DNA of 59,574 bases from NCBI GenBank assembly GCA_016929135.1, contig JAFGJK010000101.1:1-59574 (forward strand), written 5' to 3'. Shown here in pieces: positions 24,493 through 32,828 of the stretch (the stretch's first letter is position 1; each line of letters starts with the position of its first letter). The DNA is from Spirochaetota bacterium (GTDB lineage Bacteria > Spirochaetota > UBA4802 > UBA5550). A program made the translations under genes and the position numbers. The notes under the pieces are model-generated. The model was given only the letters and a program-made list of their open reading frames with translations. It was not told the origin of the DNA and made no database searches.

Positions 24493-27252
24493 ATGTTTCT
24501 CAAATCCATGAGTCTTTTCGGCTTTAAATCCTTTGCCGACAAGATCCCCATCGAGTTCGAGCAGGGGATAACCTCCATAGTCGGGCCAAACGGCTGCGGC
24601 AAATCCAACGTGGTGGACGCGATCAAGTGGGTTCTGGGGGAAAAGCAGGCAAAGAACCTCCGCGGCGAGACCATGGAGGACATCATCTTCAACGGCACTG
24701 ACCAGCGGAAGAACATGTCCCTCGCCGAGGTGGCCCTCACTATCGACAATTCCGAGCGGATCCTCGATTTCGACTCCGAGACGGTCACCGTTGGAAGGCG
24801 GATGTTCCGCGACGGGGAATCGGAGTACCTGATCAACAAGTCGCCGGTACGGCTCAAAGATATCGAGAAGCTCTTCATGGACACGGGGATCGGCAAGTCC
24901 GCCTACTCGGTCATGGAGCAGGGGAAGATGGACCTTATCCTCTCCACCAAGGCCGAGGACAGACGTTATATCTTCGAGGAGGCCGCGGGGATATCGCGCT
25001 ACAAGCTGCAGAAGAAGGAATCCCTGAAAAAGCTCAAGGAGACCGGAGACAATCTCGAGCGGATCAATGATATCATCAAGGAGATTGAGCGGGGCAAGGA
25101 CATGAAGGCCCAGCAGGCCGAGAAGACGAAGCAGTACCTCGTCCTCAGGAAGGACCTCGCGGACCTTGACCTGAAGAACAACCTGATCCGGTACCGCGGA
25201 TTCGAGGAGCGGCAGAAGAGGATACAGGAATCCATCGAGAAGCTGCACAATGAGCGTGATACCCTGATGGTGAGCCTCTCCGCCACCTCCGCCGAGAACG
25301 AGAAGGACGAGAAGAGAAAAAACGATCTTCAGCACCAGCTCTTCGACTTGGAAAAGAAGCTCCATGCCTACAAGATCCGCGTCGAGGACATCGACGCGAA
25401 GACCGACAAGAACAGGGCGATGATCAAGGACCAGGTGGCCAGGAAGGAGAGCATTCAGAAAAAGGTCGACGAGAGAAAGAAAACGCTGCAGCGTCTTGGA
25501 GAGGAAAGGGACAAGACGGGGCAGTCCGGGATCGATATCCGAGAAAAGATCAGGAAGGACAGGGAGGCGCTCGAGGGTTACTTCAATACGAGGAAGAACA
25601 AGATTGATCTGATCAACAGCTTCCATGACAGAATCGAGGAGGCGAAGAAGCGCATAAAGGAGAATGAGACCGGCCTGAAGGAGCTCAGGAACAGGCTGGA
25701 GGGCGTCATTCGGAGGATCATCGACGCGATAGAAAAGAGGAAGGCGGAGCTCTCCCAGCAGGAGGGGGAGCGCCAGGAGGTGCGCGGCCGCATCGACAGT
25801 GCCCTTGACATGGTCGATACACTGCTGGGGAGGGCGCTGGAGGGACTGGAGCGGGGGGACGCCGCCGCTACCGCCGATGCGATCCGGGGGATCGATATGG
25901 CGGCGCTCAGAAGGGACATCGCCCTGTTCGAGAGCTACGAGGACGGCTTCAGGTCCATCCTCTTCGACAAGACCGGGGTCTATGCAGAAAAGGAAGGTCT
26001 CGACGCACAGATCCACGCCCGGGAGGATGCCATCGAGGGGCTGCGGTCATCCATAGTGGCGCTGGAAGATCAGATTCGCAAGGAACAGTCCGAGCTCGAG
26101 GGGGTGAATGACATGATCACCCGCATCGAGAAGGATCTCTCAAAGAACGAGAACGAGATTGATTGGATTGAGAAGCACCTGAAGGGCCTCGCCGAGCAGA
26201 TGAAGGACGTTGAGAAGCAGATCGAGACACACGGCGAGGACATGCAGCGGGCCGATTCGATGATCGATGGCTTCAGCAGGGAGATCCAGGAGTGGGAGCA
26301 CCGTCTGATCGAATTCAGCGACAAGAGCCAGGCGCTGGTGAAGAGCATAGCGGAGCTCACGGATAAGCGTTCGCAGATCGATACGTCGATCCAGGAGAGG
26401 AAGAGCAGCGGCAGAAAGGCAGAGGAGGAGGTGAACAGGCTCGCCGAAAGGATCACCACCCTCGACAAGTCACAGGTGGAACTGATATTCAAGAAGAACA
26501 GCATCGAGGAGTACCTCTGGATCGAATACGAGAAGAAGGTCGCGGACATGGCATCGCTGCAGGTGAGACAGGAGCAGAGCGACGAGCTGCAGGAGAGGAT
26601 GCAGCAGCTGAAAAAGCAGATACAGGATCTGGGGCCCATCAACAACCTGGCCATAGAGGAGTACGAAGACCTCAGAAAGAGGTTCGAATACTACATTAAC
26701 CAGAAAAAGGACATAGAGAAGGCCCGTGACGACATACTCTCGGTGATCGAGGAGATAAACAGCACCTCGGTGGAGATGTTTTTGGATACCTTCACCCAGA
26801 TACAGAGGAATTTCTCCGAGATATTCAGGCGCCTCTTCAACGGCGGGACCGCCTCGATAGAGCTGACCGACACGGCCAATGTGCTGGAATCCGGCATCGA
26901 CATCATGGTGCGCCCCCCGGGTAAGAAACTGAAGAACATTAATCTCCTCTCCGGTGGGGAGAGGGCAATGACCGCCATTGCCCTTCTCTTCGCCACCTAT
27001 ATGGTCAAGCCGTCCCCCTTCTGCTTCCTGGATGAGATCGACGCCCCGCTTGACGAGGAGAACATCGGTCGCTTCATCAAGCTCGTGAAGGAGTTCTCAA
27101 AGGGGACGCAGTTCATCATCGTCACACATAACAAGAAGACCATGAGCATCAGCGAGACCCTCTATGGGGTCACCATGGAGGAGCCCGGGGTGTCCAAGAT
27201 CATATCGATCCGCATGGGGGGCGTAGAGCGGAAGGAGCTGACCGTATCCTGA
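24493..27252 (+). CDS. smc: Chromosome segregation ATPase SMC, short spirochaete-type
   Basis: Starts at ATG 24493 with the SMC N-terminus LFGFKSFADK and Walker A GPNGCGKS (residues 31-38). Long coiled coils follow and the C-terminal head has the ABC signature LLSGGERAM and Walker B FCFLDEIDAPLDEEN. Typical SMC is about 1,150-1,200 residues; this is about 919. The middle (about 460-560) does not show the usual glycine-rich hinge, only AALRRDIALFESYEDGFRSI and KTGVYAEKEGLD. N-terminal motifs such as DTGIGKSAYSVMEQGKMDLIL resemble spirochaetal SMCs as I remember them. It entraps DNA with ScpA/ScpB, neither of which is in the window. Earlier in-frame ATGs upstream code for an unlikely sequence with no family match. 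Confidence 0.93.
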   Translation: MFLKSMSLFGFKSFADKIPIEFEQGITSIVGPNGCGKSNVVDAIKWVLGEKQAKNLRGETMEDIIFNGTDQRKNMSLAEVALTIDNSERILDFDSETVTVGRRMFRDGESEYLINKSPVRLKDIEKLFMDTGIGKSAYSVMEQGKMDLILSTKAEDRRYIFEEAAGISRYKLQKKESLKKLKETGDNLERINDIIKEIERGKDMKAQQAEKTKQYLVLRKDLADLDLKNNLIRYRGFEERQKRIQESIEKLHNERDTLMVSLSATSAENEKDEKRKNDLQHQLFDLEKKLHAYKIRVEDIDAKTDKNRAMIKDQVARKESIQKKVDERKKTLQRLGEERDKTGQSGIDIREKIRKDREALEGYFNTRKNKIDLINSFHDRIEEAKKRIKENETGLKELRNRLEGVIRRIIDAIEKRKAELSQQEGERQEVRGRIDSALDMVDTLLGRALEGLERGDAAATADAIRGIDMAALRRDIALFESYEDGFRSILFDKTGVYAEKEGLDAQIHAREDAIEGLRSSIVALEDQIRKEQSELEGVNDMITRIEKDLSKNENEIDWIEKHLKGLAEQMKDVEKQIETHGEDMQRADSMIDGFSREIQEWEHRLIEFSDKSQALVKSIAELTDKRSQIDTSIQERKSSGRKAEEEVNRLAERITTLDKSQVELIFKKNSIEEYLWIEYEKKVADMASLQVRQEQSDELQERMQQLKKQIQDLGPINNLAIEEYEDLRKRFEYYINQKKDIEKARDDILSVIEEINSTSVEMFLDTFTQIQRNFSEIFRRLFNGGTASIELTDTANVLESGIDIMVRPPGKKLKNINLLSGGERAMTAIALLFATYMVKPSPFCFLDEIDAPLDEENIGRFIKLVKEFSKGTQFIIVTHNKKTMSISETLYGVTMEEPGVSKIISIRMGGVERKELTVS

Positions 27253-27262
27253 GAGAAAAAAC

Positions 27263-27291
27263 TTGACAGAACGTGCAATTTCATTTACATT
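27263..27291 (+). promoter_or_regulatory. Predicted promoter for the 27450 gene
   Basis: TTGACA (27263-27268), 17-base spacer, TACATT (27286-27291), immediately after the smc stop. It predicts a leader of about 150 bases. Confidence 0.55.
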
Positions 27292-27331
27292 GATCAGTGT
27301 TTGACGTGTTGCAAAAGGTTTTTTTGATCTG

Positions 27332-27365
27332 CCGCGGATGAAGGGAAGCCTCCCCTCATCCGCGG
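27332..27365 (+). other. Long hairpin in the leader of the 27450 gene
   Basis: CCGCGGATGA-AGGGA (27332-27346) pairs with TCCCC-TCATCCGCGG (27351-27365): a 15-position stem with one mismatch and a 4-base loop. It is preceded, not followed, by a T run (27319-27325), so it is not a normal terminator for either strand; it may be a structured 5' UTR. Confidence 0.55.
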
Positions 27366-27449
27366 GACTGCCGGGATCGGATGGCGGAGAAGTCGAGAGG
27401 GAGAGGGATCTCTCTCATCCGGTCCATTTCACACAAAGGAGGGTGTAAA

Positions 27450-28010
27450 ATGAAGATCACCATCGACGGCATACTGGGGTCCGCCGACAGGCTGCGGAGC
27501 CAGCGGCAGCAGGAAGAACAGGGAACAGGGGCCAATCGGACGCAGGCCCGAACCGATTCAGTCACCATCAGCAGCAGGATAAGCTCCCGCATCGATACCA
27601 TCGAATCCGAATTCCGTGAGATACAGTCTTCACTCACGAAAAACCAGATTATCAGGGACGGCATCGCCCAGCTCCAGAGGGACACGGCAGGCGGTGAGCG
27701 AGAGCAGATCATGGAGCGCGTGCGCTTCGAGGGTGAGCCGGTACTGCGGCAGTTTCTTGGGGAGAATCCCGATGCGGGGAGGCTCACCCAACGGTCCGCA
27801 GAGAACGCTGATTTGATCAATCGGGACGCCGATCGGCTGAGACGGCTCCAGGTGGAGCTGGACAATATCGTGGCCTCCAATCTCGTCGGCGAGGAGAAGC
27901 TGGGCTCGCTGGTGCAGAACGTGGAATCCTCGCTCACCAAGGCGGGGATCGACAGGGTGGAGGCGATATCCAACCTCCAGCCCGATACGGTCATGAGGCT
28001 GATTCGCTGA
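27450..28010 (+). CDS. Conserved-looking hypothetical protein, coiled-coil rich
   Basis: The 186-residue protein starts at ATG 27450 behind a near-perfect AAAGGAGGG, so it is well translated. It is highly polar, with Arg/Gln/Asp-rich helices: a DSVTISSRISSRIDTI segment, EFREIQSSLTKNQIIRDGI and a long C-terminal helix around NADLINRDADRLRRLQ. There is no signal peptide or membrane segment, so it is cytosolic. The DSVTIS motif faintly recalls the start of FlgM-type anti-sigma factors, but this is not enough for a call. It has its own promoter and a hairpin leader. I do not recognise the family. Confidence 0.75.
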   Translation: MKITIDGILGSADRLRSQRQQEEQGTGANRTQARTDSVTISSRISSRIDTIESEFREIQSSLTKNQIIRDGIAQLQRDTAGGEREQIMERVRFEGEPVLRQFLGENPDAGRLTQRSAENADLINRDADRLRRLQVELDNIVASNLVGEEKLGSLVQNVESSLTKAGIDRVEAISNLQPDTVMRLIR

Positions 28011-28078
28011 TTCACCGGGGCCCCTCAAGGGCCCGTGAAAATACATACCGGTCTGTATTCGGATCATACTCTGAAAGA

Positions 28079-29302
28079 ATGAAGACGAGGAGATGGCCGC
28101 TCCCAGCGGCACTGCTGTATATACCCGCCATTGTGCTCCCTTTGTGCTGGATAGCAATAACTGTCACTCCGCCCCTTCGGGGTGCGGAAAGCCCCGAAAC
28201 CGCAGGCCCTGCCGCCGCAGTGCAGGAGAAGGAGAAGGCTGCACCGCAGATGGACGCCCCGAAGGATGGCGGGAAGGGACAGGCGATGCAGGACAAGGGG
28301 GCCGCATCCCAGAAAACCGCAGGCGCCGTGAAACAGAAGCAGGGGAGTACGAAGGCAACCGCAGGAAAGGACACGAAGGGGAAGGCCGCTGCGGGGAAGG
28401 GAGCGGGGAGGGGGACCGTCCCGAAAAAGGGGAAGGCCCGGGACACAGATTCAGAGAAGCGTACAATCGAGCGCGGCAAGCTCCCCGCCGGAAAGGAGCG
28501 CGTCCCCGGAGCGGTGGATATTCGCGATCTTGGCAAGGGGGGGACGTCCGATGCGATCCGCGAAAAGGAATCTCCCGCCGTCCCCGGAAAGGGGAAGGCG
28601 GCCCCCGGCGACGGAAAGGATGTCCGCGACAAATCTGCGCTGATCGAGGATAAAAAGGAAAAGGGGGATGCCGCCGGCGCAGAGAAGGAAGGGAAGGCGG
28701 GAGAGAGGAAGGAGCTGTCGGCCCTGCGGATTATTGTTATAAATCCCGGCGATCCCTCGATTCGGTCCATGTGGCCCGATGTCTACGAACGCTCCAGTAT
28801 CTTCTACTGGGGGAAACGCAAGGGCCTTATCCTGGAGGATGACCGCGGACCGGTGATCGACGGCGTTGCCGGGTTCATATCCCCCCACGGCACACGGATC
28901 ACCATCGAGGGGCTGATGAGGGAGTGCACCTACAGCCTCATGATCGACTTCGTCCGGTTCAAGGAGTACAGCAGCGCGATGTACCCGACGACGCTGAAGA
29001 TATTCATTAAGAACCCCGAGACATCGAATCAGGAACTGCTGGACAGTCTCGATTACTCGGCGCTCATCAGGGAGGATCCGCCGTACCGTAAGGAAATCCC
29101 CTACAGGTATTCAGTGAGGGGCTCGGTGGAGCTGCTGTTCCGGGAGTACTCCCCCATGAACGGATTCTGGGGCATATGGGACATGGCGGTGCCCGAGACC
29201 GGGCGGTACCCAGGCGGACCCGAAGGCACCGTAAAACAGCCCGCGGCTGCCGAAGGGAAGGGGGAACCGACCGAGAAGGACCATATCGTCGAGATTCGCT
29301 AG
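28079..29302 (+). CDS. Exported protein with a Lys/Ala/Gly-rich low-complexity region and a C-terminal domain
   Basis: The 407-residue protein has a signal-like N-terminus (ALLYIPAIVLPLCWIAITV, about residues 11-29), then about 190 residues of Lys/Ala/Gly/Glu-rich low-complexity sequence (AGAVKQKQGSTKATAGKD and similar), then a folded C-terminal domain from about residue 220 (LRIIVINPGDPSIRSMWPD to about residue 380). The C-terminal domain contains aromatic and charged residues and the segment GTRITIEGLMRECTYSLMI. I do not recognise it. The low-complexity stretch probably spans the periplasm or contacts polyanions such as peptidoglycan or DNA. The gene starts 68 bases after the preceding one and may be in the same transcript. 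Confidence 0.7.
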   Translation: MKTRRWPLPAALLYIPAIVLPLCWIAITVTPPLRGAESPETAGPAAAVQEKEKAAPQMDAPKDGGKGQAMQDKGAASQKTAGAVKQKQGSTKATAGKDTKGKAAAGKGAGRGTVPKKGKARDTDSEKRTIERGKLPAGKERVPGAVDIRDLGKGGTSDAIREKESPAVPGKGKAAPGDGKDVRDKSALIEDKKEKGDAAGAEKEGKAGERKELSALRIIVINPGDPSIRSMWPDVYERSSIFYWGKRKGLILEDDRGPVIDGVAGFISPHGTRITIEGLMRECTYSLMIDFVRFKEYSSAMYPTTLKIFIKNPETSNQELLDSLDYSALIREDPPYRKEIPYRYSVRGSVELLFREYSPMNGFWGIWDMAVPETGRYPGGPEGTVKQPAAAEGKGEPTEKDHIVEIR

Positions 29303-29615
29303 GCGACCCACGAAAAGACCGCACCGTTCCCCATCCCACCCGCCGTGCAAAACGAAAGAAAAAATAAAATTTTTTTTGACAAAAAAATGCCTAAATAATT
29401 TTTGAATTTAATGGCTATGTTTGGTAATTTATAAGAGATAAAAATCACGGAACGGGGATCTGGCAGCCACAGGGAAGAGGGGGGCTTGCGGTGCAACACC
29501 GGGAGCGCTTGGTAATGGGCACGTAACGGGAAGAGGAATAGAATGGCGTGCCGGCTGGATACGCTGCGATGACGGTTGTGAAGCTGGCTTCATGACAGAA
29601 ACAAAGGGTGCTTGT
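29303..29615. other. 313-base intergenic region, AT-rich core with possible promoter
   Basis: The centre (29340-29450) is unusually AT-rich. TTGACA lies at 29376-29381 but no good -10 sits 16-18 bases on. TTGAAT (29402-29407), 17 bases, TAATTT (29425-29430) is an alternative. The remainder is a GC-rich leader before the zinc-ribbon gene. I see no convincing ORF in it. Confidence 0.35.
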
Positions 29616-29909
29616 ATGGGAAAGAGACGCTACGAAAAAGAATACGACGATGAAGTGTACGAAGACGATTACTACGAAGAGCACTACAACGAAGAAGAGC
29701 TTGGCGAAGAGAGCGATGCCGACGGCGACGCGGATGGCGATTCCAGCTGGGAAGATGAGAAGAGAGTGGTGATCAGCTTCGCCTGTGAGGACTGCGACTA
29801 TCGATGGGAGGACCAGATCGTCAAGTCCAAGGACGGCTTCGATGACGAGGAGGGTGAATACGACGTCATCTGCCCCATGTGCGGCTCCATAAACATCACC
29901 CAGATATGA
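29616..29909 (+). CDS. Small acidic zinc-ribbon protein
   Basis: The 97-residue protein starts at ATG 29616, with AAAGGG seven bases before it (an upstream in-frame ATG at 29592 is weaker). The N-terminal 50 residues are strongly acidic ([20 protein letters not shown] and a DGDADGD run); the C-terminus has [12 protein letters not shown] and VICPMCGS, a four-cysteine zinc ribbon. It is therefore likely a cytosolic metal-binding adaptor. Its stop codon overlaps the uvrA start codon (ATGA), so the two are translationally coupled. Zinc ribbons next to UvrA could bind DNA or RNA polymerase; this is inference. Confidence 0.75.
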   Translation: MGKRRYEKEYDDEVYEDDYYEEHYNEEELGEESDADGDADGDSSWEDEKRVVISFACEDCDYRWEDQIVKSKDGFDDEEGEYDVICPMCGSINITQI

Positions 29910-32722
29910 GCGGCCGCAATATCGTTATCAAGGGAGCCAGAGAGCATAATCTTAAAAACATATCCCTGACCCTGCCGAGAGACACCCTGATCGTGATTAC
30001 CGGTCTGTCCGGATCGGGAAAGTCATCGCTGGCCTTCGATACCATATACGCCGAGGGGCAGCGTCGCTACGTAGAGTCCCTCTCCTCCTATGCGCGACAG
30101 TTTCTGGGCCTCATGGAAAAACCGGACGTCGATTATATCGACGGCCTCTCCCCCGCCATCTCTATAGAACAGAAGACAACGCACCGCAATCCCCGTTCCA
30201 CAGTGGGAACGGTCACGGAGGTGTACGACTATTTCCGGCTTCTTTACGCACGCATCGGCATACCCTACTGCTACCAGTGCGGCAAGAAGATCACCTCGCA
30301 GTCGCTGGACCAGATCGTGGAGGCGGTGCTCACGTACCGGAAGGGGACGAAGCTCATGATCATGGCCCCCATGGTGCGGGGGAGAAAGGGGGAGCACTCC
30401 GAGGTGCTGGCGCAGGTGAAGAAGAGCGGTTTCGTACGGGTGCGTATCGACGGCGAGATCGTCAGTATCGAGGACGATATCAAGCTCAACAAGAACCAGA
30501 AGCACAGCATCGATGTCGTTGTCGACAGGATCGTCCTCAAGGAGGGGGGCCGCCCAAGGCTCACCGATTCGATTGAGACGGCCATCGAGATCGCCGGCGG
30601 TCTCGTGATTGTCTGGGCAGACCAGGAGGAGCGGCTCTTCTCCACACAGCTCTCCTGCCCTGACTGCGGCGTTTCCATCCCCGAGCTCTCCCCCAGGATG
30701 TTCTCCTTCAACAGCCCCTACGGCGCCTGTACCACCTGCGGCGGCCTGGGATTCATCATGCAGTTCGATCCGGCCCTCATCGTCTCGGACCCGAAAAAAT
30801 CGCTTTACGAGGGGGTCCTGGACGTCTGGGGCAAGTCCACCAGCTACTGGTACATCGAGCAGATCAAGAGCCTGGAGAAGAATCTCGGCTTCAGCGGCGA
30901 TACGCCCTGGGAGAAGCTTCCGAAAAAGATCAAGGACGTGATTCTCTACGGATCGGGGGGCGAGAAACTCAGGTTCGACGTGAAGCGGCACGATTCCGAG
31001 TTCAAATTCACGCGCTCTTTCGAGGGGGTGATCCCGAACCTGGTGCGCCGCTACAGGGAGACAAAGTCCGAGGATATGCGCGAATGGATGGAGGGGTACA
31101 TGACCAACAGCCTCTGCGACGACTGCGGCGGGAGGCGCCTGCAGAAACAGGTCCTTGCGGTGAGAATCGCGGACAGATCCATCGCAGACGTGACCGCACT
31201 GTCGATCAAGGAGGCGCAGCGTTTTTTCCAGAGCCTGGAGCTCTCGAAGACCGAGGAGATGATCGCCCGCCAGATCACCAAGGAGATTCAGACCAGGCTC
31301 AGGTTTTTAAACGACGTGGGGATCGGGTATCTCTCGCTGGACAGGTCCGCCGGGACTCTCTCCGGCGGCGAGTCCCAGAGAATCAGGCTCGCGACGCAGA
31401 TCGGCTCGAGCCTCACCGGGGTGCTCTACGTCCTGGACGAGCCGAGCATCGGCCTCCACCAGAGGGATAACAGGAAGCTCCTGAACACGCTGAAACACCT
31501 GCGGGACTTGGGGAACACCATCATCGTTGTGGAGCACGACGAGGAGACGATACGGGAGGCGGATTACGTAGTGGACCTGGGGCCGGGTGCCGGCGAGGAG
31601 GGGGGCTACGTGGTGGCGACCGGCACGCCGGGGGAGATCGAGGAGAACGAGAAATCGATCACCGGCAGGTACCTTTCCGGATCCAGCGCGATTCCGGTGC
31701 CGAAAATTCGCCGTCCCCCCCGCGATTTCATCACCCTGAAGGGGGCGGGGGAGCACAATCTCAAGGACATCGACGTCTCATTCCCCCTGGGGGTACTCTG
31801 CGCCGTCACGGGGGTCTCGGGCTCCGGCAAGTCCACCCTGGTGATAGAGATACTCTACCGGGCCCTGGCGTCGCTGCTCATGAAGGCCAAGGAGCATCCG
31901 GGTAAATTCGCCCGCCTCCAGGGGATCGACAAGGTGGACAAGGTGATCGACATAGACCAGTCCCCCATCGGCAGGACGCCGCGCTCGAATCCGGCCACCT
32001 ATACCGGCGTATTTACCCCCATCAGGGACCTCTTCGCAAACCTCCCGGAATCGAAGGTGCGGGGATACAGCCCGGGTCGTTTTTCCTTCAACGTCACCGG
32101 GGGCAGGTGCGAATCCTGCCAGGGGGACGGCGTCAACAAGATCGAAATGCATTTCCTCCCGGACGTCTATATCACCTGCGATGTCTGCAAGGGGAAGCGC
32201 TACAATCATGAGACCCTGGAGGTGCGCTACAAGGGGAAGAACATCTTCGAGGTGCTGGAGATGTCGGTGAGCGAGGCACTGGAGTTTTTCGGCAGCGTCC
32301 CCGGCATCCGCTCGAAGCTGGAGACCCTGAAGAGCGTAGGGCTGGGATACATCAAGCTCGGTCAGCCGGCAACGACCCTCTCGGGGGGGGAGGCGCAGCG
32401 CGTGAAGCTTTCCTCGGAGCTCTCGAAGCGGGCCACCGGAAAGACCGTCTATATTCTCGACGAGCCCACGACCGGGCTCCATTTCGCCGACATACAGCAG
32501 CTCATCGACGTGCTGCAGTCCCTGGTGGACCGGGGGAACACCATCATCGTGATCGAGCACAACCTGGACGTGATCAAGACCGCGGACTGGATCATCGACC
32601 TGGGGCCCGAGGGGGGTGACGACGGCGGCCGCGTGATCGTCCAGGGGGAGCCGGAGAGGGTCGCCGCCTGCAGGGATTCCTACACGGGCCAATTTTTGAA
32701 AAGGGTCCTGGATCGGCGTTGA
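29906..32722 (+). CDS. uvrA: Excinuclease ABC subunit A
   Basis: The 938-residue protein starts at ATG 29906 and has two ABC ATPase modules: Walker [10 protein letters not shown] (N-terminal) and GVSGSGKST (second half), signature LSGGESQR and LSGGEAQR, and Walker [10 protein letters not shown] and LDEPTTGLH. UvrA zinc-finger pairs are seen in CYQCGKK, CPDCGVS, CTTCGG and CESCQGDG with CDVCKGKR. It is the damage-recognition subunit of nucleotide excision repair; length is normal. The start is inside the zinc-ribbon gene stop. No uvrB/uvrC adjacent. A promoter for the next gene overlaps its last codons. Confidence 0.97.
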   Translation: MSGRNIVIKGAREHNLKNISLTLPRDTLIVITGLSGSGKSSLAFDTIYAEGQRRYVESLSSYARQFLGLMEKPDVDYIDGLSPAISIEQKTTHRNPRSTVGTVTEVYDYFRLLYARIGIPYCYQCGKKITSQSLDQIVEAVLTYRKGTKLMIMAPMVRGRKGEHSEVLAQVKKSGFVRVRIDGEIVSIEDDIKLNKNQKHSIDVVVDRIVLKEGGRPRLTDSIETAIEIAGGLVIVWADQEERLFSTQLSCPDCGVSIPELSPRMFSFNSPYGACTTCGGLGFIMQFDPALIVSDPKKSLYEGVLDVWGKSTSYWYIEQIKSLEKNLGFSGDTPWEKLPKKIKDVILYGSGGEKLRFDVKRHDSEFKFTRSFEGVIPNLVRRYRETKSEDMREWMEGYMTNSLCDDCGGRRLQKQVLAVRIADRSIADVTALSIKEAQRFFQSLELSKTEEMIARQITKEIQTRLRFLNDVGIGYLSLDRSAGTLSGGESQRIRLATQIGSSLTGVLYVLDEPSIGLHQRDNRKLLNTLKHLRDLGNTIIVVEHDEETIREADYVVDLGPGAGEEGGYVVATGTPGEIEENEKSITGRYLSGSSAIPVPKIRRPPRDFITLKGAGEHNLKDIDVSFPLGVLCAVTGVSGSGKSTLVIEILYRALASLLMKAKEHPGKFARLQGIDKVDKVIDIDQSPIGRTPRSNPATYTGVFTPIRDLFANLPESKVRGYSPGRFSFNVTGGRCESCQGDGVNKIEMHFLPDVYITCDVCKGKRYNHETLEVRYKGKNIFEVLEMSVSEALEFFGSVPGIRSKLETLKSVGLGYIKLGQPATTLSGGEAQRVKLSSELSKRATGKTVYILDEPTTGLHFADIQQLIDVLQSLVDRGNTIIVIEHNLDVIKTADWIIDLGPEGGDDGGRVIVQGEPERVAACRDSYTGQFLKRVLDRR

Positions 32723-32748
32723 CAGGCCCGGTCCCTTTGTGCAATAGT
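32719..32748 (+). promoter_or_regulatory. Possible promoter of the TPR-NHL-VWA gene
   Basis: TTGACA (32719-32724) spans the uvrA stop codon; an 18-base spacer leads to AATAGT (32743-32748). 4/6 at -10. Confidence 0.4.
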
Positions 32749-32828
32749 ACGAGAAAAATGTAAGGATCGCCCCCCCGGCGGGACGATAATAAAACAGGAA
32801 CGCCGGCGGGAATGGCGCCATCGTGGCT

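Noticed and set aside
27332..27365. Terminator for smc
   Set aside because: The T run is upstream of the hairpin rather than downstream, and the hairpin follows a good promoter, so it belongs to the next gene's leader.
27450..28010. FlgM-like anti-sigma factor
   Set aside because: Only a short DSVTIS string is similar; the protein is twice the usual FlgM length and no flagellar gene is nearby.
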